In this document: positions 43,331-55,012 of the stretch, in pieces
Layout of the letters: every line of letters starts with the position of its first letter
How positions within the stretch are numbered: position 1 is the first letter of the stretch
DNA from: Uranotaenia lowii
Taxonomy: Eukaryota; Arthropoda; Insecta; Diptera; Culicidae
Reading direction: 5' to 3'
Assembly: GCF_029784155.1 (NCBI RefSeq)
Contig: NC_073691.1
Location: 59,657,746-59,721,745 of the forward strand
Length of the DNA stretch: 64,000 bases
The notes under the pieces: model-generated
Told to the model about the DNA's origin: nothing
The model's input: the letters and a program-made list of their open reading frames with translations, nothing else
Databases searched by the model: none
Program-made: the position numbers and the translations under genes

Positions 43331-45165
43331 ATTTTTCTAATTGTTAAGAAAATGCATGTTCGAACTTAAAATTTTTTAACTTTTTGGAACGTATCTTGTG
43401 TGATTTTTTGCGAGGAATCCAATGAAGGCTATTTGAGCCACCGCACGCTTCGGAAAATGGAGTTATGGCTGTTTTTACCCTCAATTCCCCTACATTTTTC
43501 AATAATTTCAGCAAAAGCATGTTCGGACTTGAAAATTTTGAACCAAATGGATTGTATCCTATGTGATTTTTTTCAAGGAATTCAACGAAACCTATTTGAG
43601 CCACTGCACGGATTGAAAACAGGAGTTATGGCTGTTTTACCCTCAATTTCCCTACATTTTTCAAATTGTTAAGAAAAAGCATGTTCGGACTTGAAAATTT
43701 TGAACCAAATAGAACGTATAATGTGTGATATTTTTCGAGGAATACAACGAAGCCTATTTGACACACCGCACGCATCGGAAACAGGAGTTATGGCTGTTTC
43801 ACCCTCAATTCCCTTTCATTTTTCAAAAAGTTCAGAAAAACCATGATCGGACTTGAAAGTTTTGAACCAAAAGAAACTTATCTTATGCAATTTTTTCCAA
43901 GGAATCCAATGCAGAATGTTTGAATCACACGCTTTGAAATATGGAGTTATGGCTGTTTTACCCTCAATTCCCCTACATTCTGCAATGATTTCAGAAAAAG
44001 TGTAGGGGAATTTAGAGTAAAAACAGCCATAACTCCATATTTCAAAGGGTGCGGTGGTTCAAACAGCCTGCATTGGATTCCTTGGAAAAAAATGAATAAG
44101 ATAAGTCTCGTTTGGTTCAAAATTTTCAAGTCCGATCACGGATTTTCTAAACTTTTTGAAAAATGAAAGAGAATTGAGGGTAAAACAGCCATAACTCCTG
44201 TTTCCGATGCGTGTGGTGTGTCAAATAGGCTTCGTTGCATTCCTCGAAAAAAATCACACATGATACGTTTCATTTGGTTCAAAACTTTCAATCCGAACAT
44301 GCTTTTTCTTAACAATTTGAAAAATGTAGGGCAATTGAGGGTAAAACAGCCATAACTTCTGTTTTCAATCCGTGCGGTGGCTCAAATAGGCTTCGTTGAA
44401 TTCCTTGGAAAAAATTACATAGGATACAACCCATTTGGTTCAAAACTTTCAAGTCGGAACATGCTTTTTTTCTGAAATCATTGAAAAATGTAGGGGAATT
44501 GAGGGTAAAAACAGTCATAACTCCATTTTCTGAAGCGTGCGGTGGCTCAAACAGCCTTCATTGGATTCCTCGGAAAAAAACACTCAAGATACGCCCCAGT
44601 AGATTCAAAATTTTTAAGTCCGAACATGCGTTTTCTTAACAATTTGAAATATATGGGGGAATTGAAGGTAAAACAGCTATAACTCCATTTTTCGAAGCAT
44701 GCGGTGGCTTAAACAGCCTTCAGTCGACTGCTCGAAAAAAAACACACAAGATACAACCCATTTGGTTCAAAAATTTTTAGTCCGAACAAGCTTTTTTCAG
44801 AAATAATTGAAAAATATAGGGGAATTGAGGGTAAAAACAGTCATAATTCCATTTTCTGAAGCGTGCGGTGGCCAAAACAGCCTTCATTCGATTCCTCAGA
44901 AAAAAATACACACGATAGGCCTGTTTTCGTTCAAAGTACTCTGGTTCGAAACAGTGTTTTTCTGGAATGTTTACAATATATAGGGGAATTAGGGGTTAAA
45001 AAGGCACTATATCTACGTTCGCAAGCTTGTGTGGCGTTTGAAACTATGTCCAATCGATTGTCCAGAAATTTTCACAAAAGGAAAGTATAATTTCATAGAT
45101 TTGGGTCATGTAGGACGAAAGATATTGAATTTCTTCGCGGTTTGTACACTTTTTTCCCCATTGTG

Positions 45166-45480
45166 CATCGCTGCTAATTGCTGGATATAAACACACTTCT
45201 TGAGAGACGTGTTATCGCTCGCGCTGTTTTCATGAAGAAAATAATCGACGGTGAATCTGATGCCCCATACCTTCTATCCCATGTGAACTTCAACATCAGG
45301 ATGCGTATACTTCGAGAACATGAGTTCAATCGCATCGACATTCGCAGAACGTGCTACGAGCAGAATGTACCAATTAGAATTATGTCCAAACTATTTAATT
45401 TGTTCAACCCTCTCTACGACTTCCAGATGTCCACTGAAACCTTCAAACACGAGATCAGAAAATCTTTCGAACTGCAGATT
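45166..45480 (+). pseudogene. Jockey-like LINE, segment 3 (C-terminal part)
   Basis: Reads LLDINTLLERRVIARAVFMKKIIDGESDAPYLLSHVNF and MSTETFKHEIRKSFELQIT, a typical Jockey ORF2 C-terminus. It breaks at the TA target of the 4.8-kb transposon. A TAA stop at 45174-45176 lies where a sense codon is expected. Confidence 0.8.
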
Positions 45481-45980
45481 ACCCGATCAGAAAAGAAAAA
45501 CTAAATCATATCAAAATGAGATATCTTGATATCCATTTTTTTCCTATAACAATGAGTTATAATGTAGTACTCGTAGGATGTTAAAATATCTCAAATTATA
45601 ACAAAAGTTCTATTGAATTATAACTAAATTCCTTCAACCTCAGTTATAATTACAACATGATTATATCTAAATCAGATTGTATGTTTTGATATTGTATAAT
45701 GTGAAATATATCAAAAAAATATCTCATCCAGGAATAGGTGCTTGAAAACAACATATCAAAAACAAATTACTCTTAGATATTATTTTAGGGGGACCATCAT
45801 AACAAGATCATAACTGAGGCATACATAATTAAATACAAATCATAGATTTTAATTTGCACGTTTTTAATTTCAGTATTTCAAACTTTTTATGAATGTTCAT
45901 AAATTTTGTGCGTCAATATTTTATTTTTTCAAGAATGAATATAAATTTAAACGTTCTTTCTATTTCTACTTATCTCTAGC

Positions 45981-46440
45981 ATAATATACCAGAACGCGAT
46001 TTATCAGAGTCCCGCATTCGGAGGTTCTCGATAGGGCCACTGCCGAACTATCGCCCTGAAATAATCGATGTTCGAAAGAAATAAAACAATTATTATTTTA
46101 TGTAGTTAAAAAATATCTAAGAAAAATATACCTTCATGATACGTTATCTTTTCCGGGTCGTGAATACGGCAATCTCTGCGGGAACTTCAAGCCTGCCTGG
46201 CCTTGCCGTCTTTGCGTGGCCTTACGTGCGGGTTATTGGAGCCCCTCCCCGATTTGGAATTGTTCTTAAGACCGTCCGGCCACAATTTTAACATCAGCAG
46301 TTTCACGAATATGAAATCGCCGTTGGCTGTCGTTGCTGCCTGCGATATTTTCTTGAGGCTTTTCTATGCTCGATCAAACGTTGGTTTTTGACCAACAGCT
46401 CATCGATAGCCAACTGTTGACCACACACGCATGTTAGAAA
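45981..46440 (-). pseudogene. Downstream exons of the same unknown gene, broken; BEN-like stretch possible
   Basis: On the minus strand, LAIDELLVKNQRLIEHRKASRKYRRQQRQPTAISYS (about 46415 to 46308) is followed in another frame by FVKLLMLKLWPDGLKNNSKSGRGSNNPHVRPRKDGKARQA, loosely recalling a BEN domain (leucine-rich helix then S.SG/G..SN motif). A donor GAAG|GTATAT (46130) and acceptor ATTTCAG| (46058) could join a last exon, KGDSSAVALSRTSECGTLINRVLVYYARDK with a stop near 45977. The frame breaks mean it is not functional as it stands. The domain guess is weak. Confidence 0.3.
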
Positions 46441-46660
46441 TAAAAATAAATCAACTGTCATTAAAATGTTAGCAAACAATTATGAATGGTTTTTTTTAAA
46501 TATATTGTTTATGAATTACCAAACCGGAGTTTTAATTGTCAACACCAGTGCTGGCGACATTCACTGACGACACTGTATATCGACCAGACATCTATCAAAC
46601 ATGCTCCAAGTGTTGGAATCAATCAACAGAATGGACTATTATAATAAAATAAAACTTACT

Positions 46661-47183
46661 TGGCCCTCCTAACTCCTCAATAAGACTGTAGAGCGTTTCC
46701 GTTTCTTCCAGAGGAATATCTTTTGATTTTGAAGGGTATGTAGGATGGTTGTTCGATTTTGGTCACCATCATTATTTCGGAATCCGAGTCGGTCTCGAAG
46801 GGCATTATTCCAAAAAATCCGATAATCGACCATTTCGGTGGTGCGTACACGGATTGGTGAAACTGGCTTGGCTCCCGTATCGTTTTTATCATTTTCTGCA
46901 CCGCTCTTTCTAGACCCTCTATTTTTATTTTACGGGAACCTGATGAACTCGGCATCTAAAAATGAAAAATATCTTATAATAGGGGTCAACTTTAATGTTT
47001 AAAACTTACCTCAGCTTCGTCCAAAAACTTTAAGTTTTCTTTATTTGCTGCTGTTAGCAGCTTTTTCCGGTCAACGGATGTATATTTTCGGCCCATATAA
47101 ACGCCACAATTTTTCGGAACCGCTTTACCGCGTACATGCACTTGCACTTGCAACATTAACACACGGTTAAGGTGGTTTGTCAA
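46661..47183 (-). CDS. Unknown two-exon gene part inside the 4.8-kb transposon
   Basis: On the minus strand, exon 1 (47183-47010) reads VYMGRKYTSVDRKKLLTAANKENLKFLDEAE and ends at a consensus donor GAG|GTAAGT. A 54-bp intron (47009-46956) ends TTTTTAG|, and exon 2 starts at 46955 with MPSSSGSRKIKIEGLERAVQKMIKTIREP and PPKWSIIGFFGIMPFETDSDSEIMMV. Another frame in the same exon reads KDIPLEETETLYSLIEELGGP and leads to a second donor, CCAA|GTAAGT (46661). So a frameshift probably lies near 46730-46760, or alternative splicing is used. No named domain is recognised. It may be a transposon protein or a captured host gene. Confidence 0.45.
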
Positions 47184-47703
47184 TTGATTAAAAAAATCAC
47201 CACACTAATATAAATACGCTCCCGAATTTAAACACAAAATATTGATGTTTTATTACACATTGCGAAACACACAACGTGTAGAAATCTGTTTTTTTTTTCG
47301 AGTTCATTGATCAGAGATGCCAGATAATTAGTCGTAGTCGTAGTCCTTGTTATATGTAAGGTTGTTGTTTTGGTTGCATCTCTTGTTTATTTTTATTATA
47401 AAACTGAAAGAGACTGTTTACTATAACGAAATTTATTATTAATTATTAAATTAATTGTTATTTAATTTTGGGTTTACTATAGGCAACTTAATAAAATTGA
47501 ATGATAAACAGAAAGGCACATTTTCCTTGGTTTAAACTCAAAATTAAGTAGTTTTGGTTCAAAACAGCACTTCGGTGGCAACCCTCAACTTTGAGTTCGA
47601 CTGGGCAATCGCAAAACTAAGTTCTGATACGCAATACTAAGTTCGGCAGCCGAACTCGAATTTATGCTTTTTATTCGAGGGCAGCTTATTTCCAGGGTAT
47701 TAA

Positions 47704-48443
47704 GGGGAGGGGGGGGGGGTAGGGCCTAACGGGTAAAAAAAAACACCATTTTCACGATTTTTTCTAGAGCTATCGTTCAAACAAATGTATTCAAATTTTT
47801 TGCATTATACAAAGCATTGTTAAAAGAACATTTAGTAATTTTTTCGTTAAAAAATATTGAAAAATGAGCCGGTGACGGAGCACTTTCGAGGATGCCTTTT
47901 AGAAAACAGGATTTGCGGTGGACACTGTATCTCAGCACAGAATCATTTGAAGTCAAAAAATCAGAGCAAAATATTTTAAATAGATGTTTTTCTGGACCCC
48001 AACATTTTTATTTAAGCTTAAAAAAGTTTTATGAAATTTTTGTGGCTGTTTGAAGTAAAAACTACGATTTTTCACGAAAAAATCCGCCATTTTTCATCTG
48101 TAAAATCTCCCCAAAGTAAAAAAACTAAAAAAAAAAAACGTTGGGGTCTGGTATTTTATATGTAGAAAATATGTTCCAAATTTGAAAAGAATCGGATAAG
48201 TAGTTTTCAAATGACGATGTACACGGACTTTAAAAATGTGCTTTCGAGAAAAACGCGTTTGAAGTTTCTGCTCTTGCTTTCTTGCAGTATTAGATAGGAG
48301 GAGATAAAGGCCTATAATTTCTACAGTTTTGCTTCAATTGACTTGAAAATTTGACACAACATTCTTGAAATGTTTTACAATAAGAAAATAAAAAAAAATC
48401 AATTTTTTGAAAGTGTTAGACCCTACCCCCCCCCCCCCCCCCC
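47704..48443. mobile_element. TTAA-flanked MITE with G-rich inverted ends
   Basis: TTAA lies at 47700-47703 and 48444-48447. The ends are a G run followed by GGTAGGGCCTAAC on the left and the inverse GTTAGACCCTACC plus C run on the right. TTAA duplication suggests piggyBac-type mobilisation. No transposase inside. It interrupts the 4.8-kb transposon. Confidence 0.85.
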
Positions 48444-48449
48444 TTAAAG

Positions 48450-48649
48450 GATGGTTAAAATTTGTTGTACCCGGATGTCGCTGTTCCGGTAAATTGCATT
48501 GCAATTACAGAGCAGTGGAAAGTGGACACTCCCGGTCAAAGAAAACTTCCGAATGTTATTTCCCATGGGAAGTAAATAACATCCGCAAGTTTCCGGACAT
48601 TCCGAGCCGCAATTATATGATGACAATGACGGACAGAATTTTACGCTGA
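48450..48649 (+). pseudogene. Cysteine-containing stretch, possible THAP-type remnant
   Basis: Just right of the MITE, one frame starts MVKICC and another reads VVPGCRCSGKLHCNYRAVESGHSRSKKTSECYFPWEVNNIRKFPD. Together they loosely recall the CCVPGC...FP start of THAP zinc fingers used by P-element-like transposases, across a frameshift. The His/Cys spacing cannot be fully matched, so this is tentative. The MITE sits just upstream of the ATG. Confidence 0.2.
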
Positions 48650-48668
48650 CACGGTTAACATTCCATCA

Positions 48669-50240
48669 TGAAGTTTCTTCACAGTCTTCCGGTAATTGTT
48701 CCGAAACGACCAAATTTTGCGACGTGTTCGTTGATTGCTGTTCAGGTTCGAATTTGATGGTTTGTTTTGGCTTAACTCCCGACATTTAAAATTTAAAAGA
48801 AATCATGTGAATTACATCTGACTTTTTAACTTAAAAAAACTTTTGATGAACATTTATATTTTTCCAGGTTTTAACTTAGTTTGAACAAATCAATATCTAC
48901 AGACGGAATTCATATTTAACCCCCAGCAATATTCATCATAGTTGGTGGACCAAATGGAAGATGGTGGAGTCATACCGGACAACAAGATGGGATACAATCA
49001 TGATCGAAAAAGTATACAAAGCTGGGAATCATCTTCAGAGCTCAAAGAAGTCAAACTGCTTGCGACTCATGAGCAAATACAATGCATCTTTTTACTATTT
49101 GCCTGAGGAACTGGTCGATCAACTAATTCGTGCTTAAAGCAAATTCGAGTATTAGAGGATAAATGAAGATTTTTTTGGTAAGATTCGCTAAATTTTAAAA
49201 TATCTAATTTATCAATTTTAAACCAACGAACTTATGTTTGTCCAAAGTTTAATTTGTTCTAAACTTGATTAAGGATGTAATGATTCAAAAAGACGGATTA
49301 AAACCGTTTTTACAACTCATTAGGCGTATATTTGAAGCAAAATTATTTTTAGCAAAAGCAACGCATACTTCGAGTTAAACAATCAAATTCGATTTAACTT
49401 TCAAACAGATCCAAGAAAGATCGGATAACTTCAGCTAGTTTGGATAATATTCGAATTTATTTCAGATCAGAAATGAAAAATGTATAAAAACAAATAAATT
49501 AAAATAAAATCTACTAATGGAACAAATGGAATTATTGATATTACGTTTCGTAAAATCTCAAAGTTAAGTGGAAAGCACATTGTTTTAATCTGTTGTGTAC
49601 TTATATCGCATTAATAACTTGCTTCTTAAATAGTTGATTGAGAAAACGTTTCTGACGATAAACGAAATACTTTTTTTTTACTTAGATGGATTTTAGTTTC
49701 TTGAAGTCATTCATCCCTTGTAAATAAAAATAATGCTTTCATTTAACTCTTTTTACTGTAACGGAGTTCAATCCCAAGTTATTTTACATTACGGTGCATT
49801 GTTTCTTATCGTTTTAAGAATCTCATGATAAATATTTATGTACACTTTTCACAGCATTAATTCATTTTGTATCATTTGTTTTGATTCGGGATTTGACAAA
49901 CATAAAAATGAAACTATATTTTGAATACCACACCACTAGATATTGATAAAAAAGTTTTTTAAATTAACAAAATGGTTTCGAAACTCTCGAACAACTTTCA
50001 AATTTATTTTAAAATAATAAATTTATAAAATGGCAAAGTTTGTTAAAATAAGATGTTATCATGATATTCATGAGATCACCGTCATTTTTTTTTTTCAAAA
50101 CAAGCTCATATCAAAATATGATATTCGTATCAAAATAAGATATAATTTTGCTTCATGGAAACATAAAACCTCAATTTTAGAAACAGAATTATAGCTCAAT
50201 TAGAAATAAATATCTCAATAAGATATGTTTAAGTTTTTTT
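48669..50240. other. AT-rich right part of the 4.8-kb transposon
   Basis: No clear gene. A 39-aa minus-strand frame (48785-48666, MSGVKPKQTIKFEPEQQ) and an isolated plus-strand stretch at about 48940-49130 (WWTKWKMVESYRTTRWDTIMIEKVYKAGNHLQSSKKSNCLRLMSKYNASFYYLPEELVDQLI) could be decayed exons. Confidence 0.4.
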
Positions 50241-50261
50241 ATATGTTTTTCTGATCGGGTA

Positions 50262-50421
50262 GTATCAACCTGTTTTTAAATCGTTTACTTTAGACTTTAA
50301 ATTTATGTGTCATGTCTAGTTTATTTGCATTGTATAGAATTAGATTTGTTAAATAGTAGGATTAATTATTGTCATGGAGACAATAAGTTGCCAGATGTTG
50401 TAATTATTAAATCAAATCAAA
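50262..50421 (+). mobile_element. Jockey-like LINE, segment 4 (end of ORF and 3' UTR)
   Basis: The ORF continues SINLFLNRLL to a stop at 50291-50293. The 3' UTR ends GGAGACAATAAGTTGCCAGATGTTG and an A-rich AAATCAAATCAAA tail, as in mosquito Jockey-type LINEs. Confidence 0.7.
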
Positions 50422-52535
50422 GCCCTTGGGATGTTCACTTGCAATCGAGTACCGTTTGGGAGATTTTATCTGGGTGGAAATTAACTGTCTAGAGTTCACT
50501 TTTGTTCTTGGGTGATTTTCGGTTCACAGCACAGTAAAACCAACGTATTTTAGGGAAACTTAACTGCTTGTATTTAACTGTTATTCATTGCTAACTTATG
50601 CTAATTAACAATTATCATCTACGCGGGTTTCACTTCACGTTTTCTTAATTTGAGTTCACAAATCAAGGGCTGATTAAAGACTGTGTGAAATGTTGATGAG
50701 ATGCTGTCCAAGACAGTTTTTGCGCTTAATTTCTATTATTCTGCTATCGTTAAACGAAAAGAAATGGTTTCGAAGATGCTATCTGCTTGCGAGTAGTAAA
50801 CGAACAGTTTTACATCCATCAATTTGATAGTTTCGAATTCCAAATTGACATTTATTTGAAATACATTCTACCGAAATCTTTTGATCTTCTACAGAACCTT
50901 CAAAGAGACAAAAAGTAAAGTCTGACTCCCGTCTGTCATCCCGTGACATAATGGCTAATCCTAGTGCATTAAAATCCGAAATCCGTTGAGCACGTTCCGA
51001 CGTCATCGTTTTGGCTGGCCTCCTCACCAAGAAGATCCATGAACTCGATACCGGGACTCGAGATGGCAAACGGCAAGCGCGTCCCACAGCAAAGAACCTC
51101 AACCAACTTGATTTACGATCGACCGTTTCAATCCGAACCGAAATTGGCAGTTGTTCAAGAATTTCACGCCTCACCAAATGCTAACTAGTAGAGTAATAAA
51201 CGGGGACACCTGCACCTGGTGACATATTTTTAAGTGTGTCTCTTTTTTTTCTGGATTAAAACCCACCCATCTTTGCCCTCAAAATGTCAACCCACTTATC
51301 GGATACTGGGATTTAAGGATGAGCGAAATCCACACCATGAATTACTCCACCTATCTGACGGTGGCGATAATTATTTGGAGGGCAATTTCCCCCCTTTTGG
51401 CATGGCTCGACAATTGCCAATCATACATTTAGTGCCCTAATCAAAGTGCTACCGGAAGGTTTGGAATGAACGTCGATGATCATCCGCTAGCAGTAATTGC
51501 GAATCCGCGCGCGAATTGTTAGGCTATTCCGGTCGCGCTTATATTCCGGGTAAAACCGCAAATCATTCGAAGCATTTTCCAGGGAAATTACCCATCGCGA
51601 CCCTTTTTTGCTAGCTAGGACATGTCGATGAACGAAATAATCAAAAAATTTCAGTACGGGACAATGGGAGATTTTTTTTCTAACGTACCGTATGACAATT
51701 TTTTTTAATTTTTAATTAGTTTTTTCCCCAAGTTATGACATTTTTTTGGATTTTGAAAAAATGGTTGGGAATCGTGGGCCAACAAATCCAAATTGACCAA
51801 ATAAGAAGCAAAGTTTATGAGTTGACTCAAAACTGTAGTTTTATAATTCTTTTCGTTATTTTAAAATAATTTCAGATGAGAAAATTAAACAGAGAGTTGT
51901 GTATGGTCGAAAAGTTTCGTAAACCTAGCTCGCGAACGTTTCGGTAATATTCTATACATAGGATGGACAAAATATTTTTCATAACTCTTAATTTAGCATA
52001 AAAAAAAAACTTAACAGATAGGAAAAACGTTTTATAAGTTCTGAATGTGTATAAAAAATAGGTGGTCCAAGGTACCCCACAAAATGTGGACCACGATTCC
52101 CCACAAGCTATGATTTGCAAATTGGTTGCGTTTGTGTGACTTATTGATTGATGTTTCATCACGATTTCTTTTAAACGTGAAAGAATATGGCAAAACAAAG
52201 ATCATAAGTGTATGGGCATATTTTTGTTATGAACTTTTGGCAATTATCGAGTGCTTGTTTAATGATGTAAGTATTTTTAATTTTTTTTTAACTTGATAAA
52301 TAAAGAAACATATGATGCGTATTTAAGTCTACAACATATAGAAAAATTTTCTTACGCAACGCGACGGCGATGACAGTTAGATTGAGATTTTTATCTCATC
52401 ACACATCTAAGATATTGAGAGTGGCCCACGTAACCCGACTCTTCCCTATCAATTTTTCGAAAGGGCGTATGTGCCAAATTTAAGCAAATATAGTTATCAG
52501 CTGGGTGAAAAAGAACGTTCGCAGACCTGTTTTTA
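50422..52535. other. Non-coding, possibly unique stretch
   Basis: No recognised gene. 50880-51190 and 51430-51620 are GC-richer and not obviously repetitive. The 132-aa minus frame at 50779-51177 (RREILEQLPISVRIETVDRKSSWLRFFAVGRACRLPSRVP) has no family I know and could be chance. 51640-52400 is AT-rich. Confidence 0.45.
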
Positions 52536-52539
52536 GTCT

Positions 52540-52710
52540 TGATTTTCAAATTGATTAATTTCTGTGTTTTGACCAGGTTTGCCCAGATATTGCTCGGTTT
52601 TTGGGTTGAAAATTTTGAATTCAAATGACCACATTCGCCAGGTTTTTTTTATAAAATAGTCTTCAATTGTCCGGGCCGATTACGTTCAGAAAAATCTGAT
52701 AACCTTAATA
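52540..52710. repeat. Family A repeat, short copy
   Basis: GACCAGGTTTGCCCAGATATTGCTCGG, TCGCCAGGTTT and CTGATAACCTTA resemble the CCCGGATATTGCTCGG and ..AACCTTA words of the longer copies. Confidence 0.5.
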
Positions 52711-52839
52711 AAAGACCGCTTCGGATCTTCTAATTTTCAAATTTACACAAAAACTGACAAAGATAAGAAACCCGAAACAAATAGTTTCGACGATAGTAAA
52801 TAAATTGTTACATTGCATTTAAATCGAGGTTGAATGATT

Positions 52840-53221
52840 GCCCAGTTTTATCCGGGTTTGCCCGGATATCAAATACAAAACTTGGGAACAGTCTGCCCCG
52901 ACCCAGTTGCCCTGGTTTCGTTGAAAAAAGTCCGGATTTCGCCTGGACTTATTCACTTTATCTGGCAAATCTAACAAAAAAAACATTGTATGTTGTTAAA
53001 TTCATTTATTCATGACTCCATTTTTGAGCAAGTTTTATAAAAATTATCATGAATGGTTTTTTGGAAGCCTAAAACGATTTAAAATCTGTCGATGTGCTTT
53101 CATGAAAAAAATTTTGTAGACACAATTTGCCCGGATATTGCTCGGATTTTTGTTCTTTTTTACATAAAATTTCCTGGATTTATCCAGCCCAGATAAGTGC
53201 TTAAGAAATCCTGGCAACTTT
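52840..53221. repeat. Family A repeat, copy 2
   Basis: Homologous to 12040-12434 along its length and in the same orientation (TTATCCGGGTTTGCCCGG, TTTTATAAAAATTATCATGAATGG, TTTTGGAAGCC, ending CCTGGCAACTTTA). The L1/Tx1-like LINE is joined to its end. Confidence 0.65.
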
Positions 53222-53337
53222 AATTTGAATATTTCACTGAAGGAATCATAACACTTATTCCAAAACAAGGTAAAAAATCGTATAAGCTTAACGATTATCG
53301 CCCGATCAGTTTACTAAATACGGACTATAAGCTTTTC

Positions 53338-54669
53338 ATGAAACTTATATCAGAACGAATTAAAACAGTTTTAGGGAAAATATTAGGGCCTGGTCAAGCA
53401 GCATATTTAAACGTAAATCCATGTATAGAGAATTTAAAAGATGTCAGACAAATTTTAACAAAATCGGTAGAATCAAAAAAATTTAAGGGCTGTTTGGTGA
53501 GTTTAGATTTAAACAAGGCATTTGATAGGGTAAATCATGGTTATCTTTGGACAATTTTAGAAAAATTTAATTTTCCCCAATGTCTAATTAATTGTTTTAA
53601 AAATATGTATGGTTACGCCTCTTCAAAAATTCTTATTAATGGTTTTTTCACTAAAGAAATATCAATAAAAAGTTCAGTTCGCCAAGGTTGTCCGATGAGT
53701 ATGATTTTTTTCATTCTATATATTGAACCCCTTATTCGTAGTATTTCACAAAACATTTCTGCTGTTCTTGTTGATGAAAAATTCCTTAATATAATTGCTT
53801 ACGCCGATGATCTACTGATTTTTGTTCGAAATGATTGTGAATTTGATAAGTTATTGGAAATACTTGATTCTTATAGTTCGTTTGCTAATATTAAATTAAA
53901 TGATAAAAAATCCGGTTTCATCCGATTAAATAATGCTCGAGTGGGTCCTCAAAAAAATCAAGAGTTAGAAAGTCTCAAAGTTCTAGGAGTTACGTTTGAA
54001 AAGAATTGGACATCTTCAGTTACAACTAACTTTGACCGTTTGATAAATACAATGAAATCGACGTTACAGCTACACAGCATTCGTTCCTTGAATATTTATC
54101 AAAGATGTATTGTTCTAAATGTTTTTATATTATCTAAGTTGTGGTACACTGCTCAAATATTTCCCCCTTCAAATAAGCACTTAGCACAAATCAAATCAGC
54201 TTGCGGAAAGTTTCTGTGGAGCGGGTATATGTTTAAATTGGATAGAAGACAACTTTATTTGGATTATTGTAAAGGTGGTTTACGTTTGATAGATCCAGAG
54301 TCCAAAGCAAAGGCATTATTTTTGAAAAATATTTTTTACAATTTAAATGAGGATGGTACTTACTCGAAAGATAAATATTTAATTGATTTCAATTCTAAAC
54401 AACGACTCACACGGAATGCAAGAGATTGGATATCTGTAGGTAAGATCTTGGATAATAATTTTGATTTAACATCTACCAAATCACTTTATGAATACTTCAT
54501 CAAAGAACAAAATTATCAACCTGAGATTGAAAAAAAGATAATAGCTCCTTGGAATATTGTATGGGAAAATTTAAATGATAAAGTTATATCTCTCAAAGAC
54601 CGTGAAATAATTTTTACGTTTGTAAATGATCTGATCCCGAATAAATATAAATTAAAACAATATCGGTAA
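53338..54669 (+). CDS. LINE reverse transcriptase (ORF2 part)
   Basis: The frame encodes the reverse-transcriptase domain that copies LINE RNA at the target site. Motifs in order: LVSLDLNKAFDRVNHGYLW (block A, residues about 51-70), SSVRQGCPMSMIFFILYIEPL (block B, about 111-131), IIAYADDLLIFV (catalytic YADD, about 152-163), LNDKKSGFIRL and ESLKVLGVTFEKNW. SVRQGCPMS and LYIEPL are characteristic of the L1/Tx1 group. The thumb-like downstream region follows (LSKLWYTAQIFPP, CGKFLWSG, GGLRLIDPESKAKALFLKN). The frame ends at LKQYR by a frameshift and not a natural stop. The start is just the first Met inside a truncated ORF. Confidence 0.9.
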   Translation: MKLISERIKTVLGKILGPGQAAYLNVNPCIENLKDVRQILTKSVESKKFKGCLVSLDLNKAFDRVNHGYLWTILEKFNFPQCLINCFKNMYGYASSKILINGFFTKEISIKSSVRQGCPMSMIFFILYIEPLIRSISQNISAVLVDEKFLNIIAYADDLLIFVRNDCEFDKLLEILDSYSSFANIKLNDKKSGFIRLNNARVGPQKNQELESLKVLGVTFEKNWTSSVTTNFDRLINTMKSTLQLHSIRSLNIYQRCIVLNVFILSKLWYTAQIFPPSNKHLAQIKSACGKFLWSGYMFKLDRRQLYLDYCKGGLRLIDPESKAKALFLKNIFYNLNEDGTYSKDKYLIDFNSKQRLTRNARDWISVGKILDNNFDLTSTKSLYEYFIKEQNYQPEIEKKIIAPWNIVWENLNDKVISLKDREIIFTFVNDLIPNKYKLKQYR

Positions 54670-55012
54670 TTTAACTAACATTTCCTGTGATAAATGTCAT
54701 GTAATGGATACGAACGAACATAGAATTAAACTTTGCCCCAAATCGAAATTTGTCTGGAATTGGTGTACTTCAATAATCAAAAGTCGTTACAAAATAAGTT
54801 GTCATGATATAGAAGAGATTTTGTTTATCCCTGTTTCAAGGAAGTCAAAAAAATCTGTGGCTTCATTATGGTTGTTAACTAAAGTAATATCTTTCAATTT
54901 GAGGGTAAAAGAACCTGATTTGTATGTTTTAAAAAAAGAAATAAGAGAAATGAGATGGAACAAAAGTAGATGGTTCAGTAAAGAGTTCTGTAATGAGTTG
55001 AATATTTGTTGA
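54663..55012 (+). pseudogene. C-terminal zinc-knuckle part of the same LINE ORF2 (frameshifted)
   Basis: In another frame, ISCDKCHVMDTNEHRIKLCPKS gives a C-x2-C...H-x4-C knuckle typical of L1/Tx1 C-termini. It continues to KEIREMRWNKSRWFSKEFCNELNIC and a stop at 55010-55012. A single indel near 54663 separates it from the RT. Confidence 0.8.

Larger units (their letters stand above)
41837..45165. mobile_element. 3.3-kb foldback element built of inverted tandem repeats
   Basis: It begins CACAATGGGGAAAAAAGTG and ends with the inverse. CATCG flanks both sides (41832-41836, 45166-45170). A unit of about 160-170 bp containing GGTAAAACAGCCATAACTCC and GCACGC...GGTGGCTCAAACAGCCTT recurs in one orientation in the left half and in the other in the right half, with the turn near 44000. 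A second foldback is nested inside. Removing the element with one CATCG rejoins the LINE frame as DYKHRC*LLDI. No protein is encoded. Confidence 0.88.
45482..50259. mobile_element. 4.8-kb TA-flanked DNA transposon, unfamiliar family
   Basis: The ends are CCCGATCAGAAAA and its inverse. TA at 45480-45481 and 50260-50261 is the target duplication. AT-rich subterminal regions are full of ATATC/GATAT words (ATCAAAATGAGATATC and similar), likely binding sites for the transposase. Inside are a spliced-looking minus-strand gene (about 45981-47183), a TTAA-flanked MITE (47704-48443) and a possible zinc-finger stretch (about 48450-48650). Removing the element with one TA rejoins the host LINE frame as KSFELQISINLFLNRLL followed by a stop. 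A relative of one end lies at 63515-63715. I do not recognise the superfamily. Confidence 0.85.

Noticed and set aside
50779..51177. 132-aa minus-strand frame as a gene
   Set aside because: It has no recognisable domain, splice structure or supporting neighbour. It is kept only as a remark in the non-coding entry.
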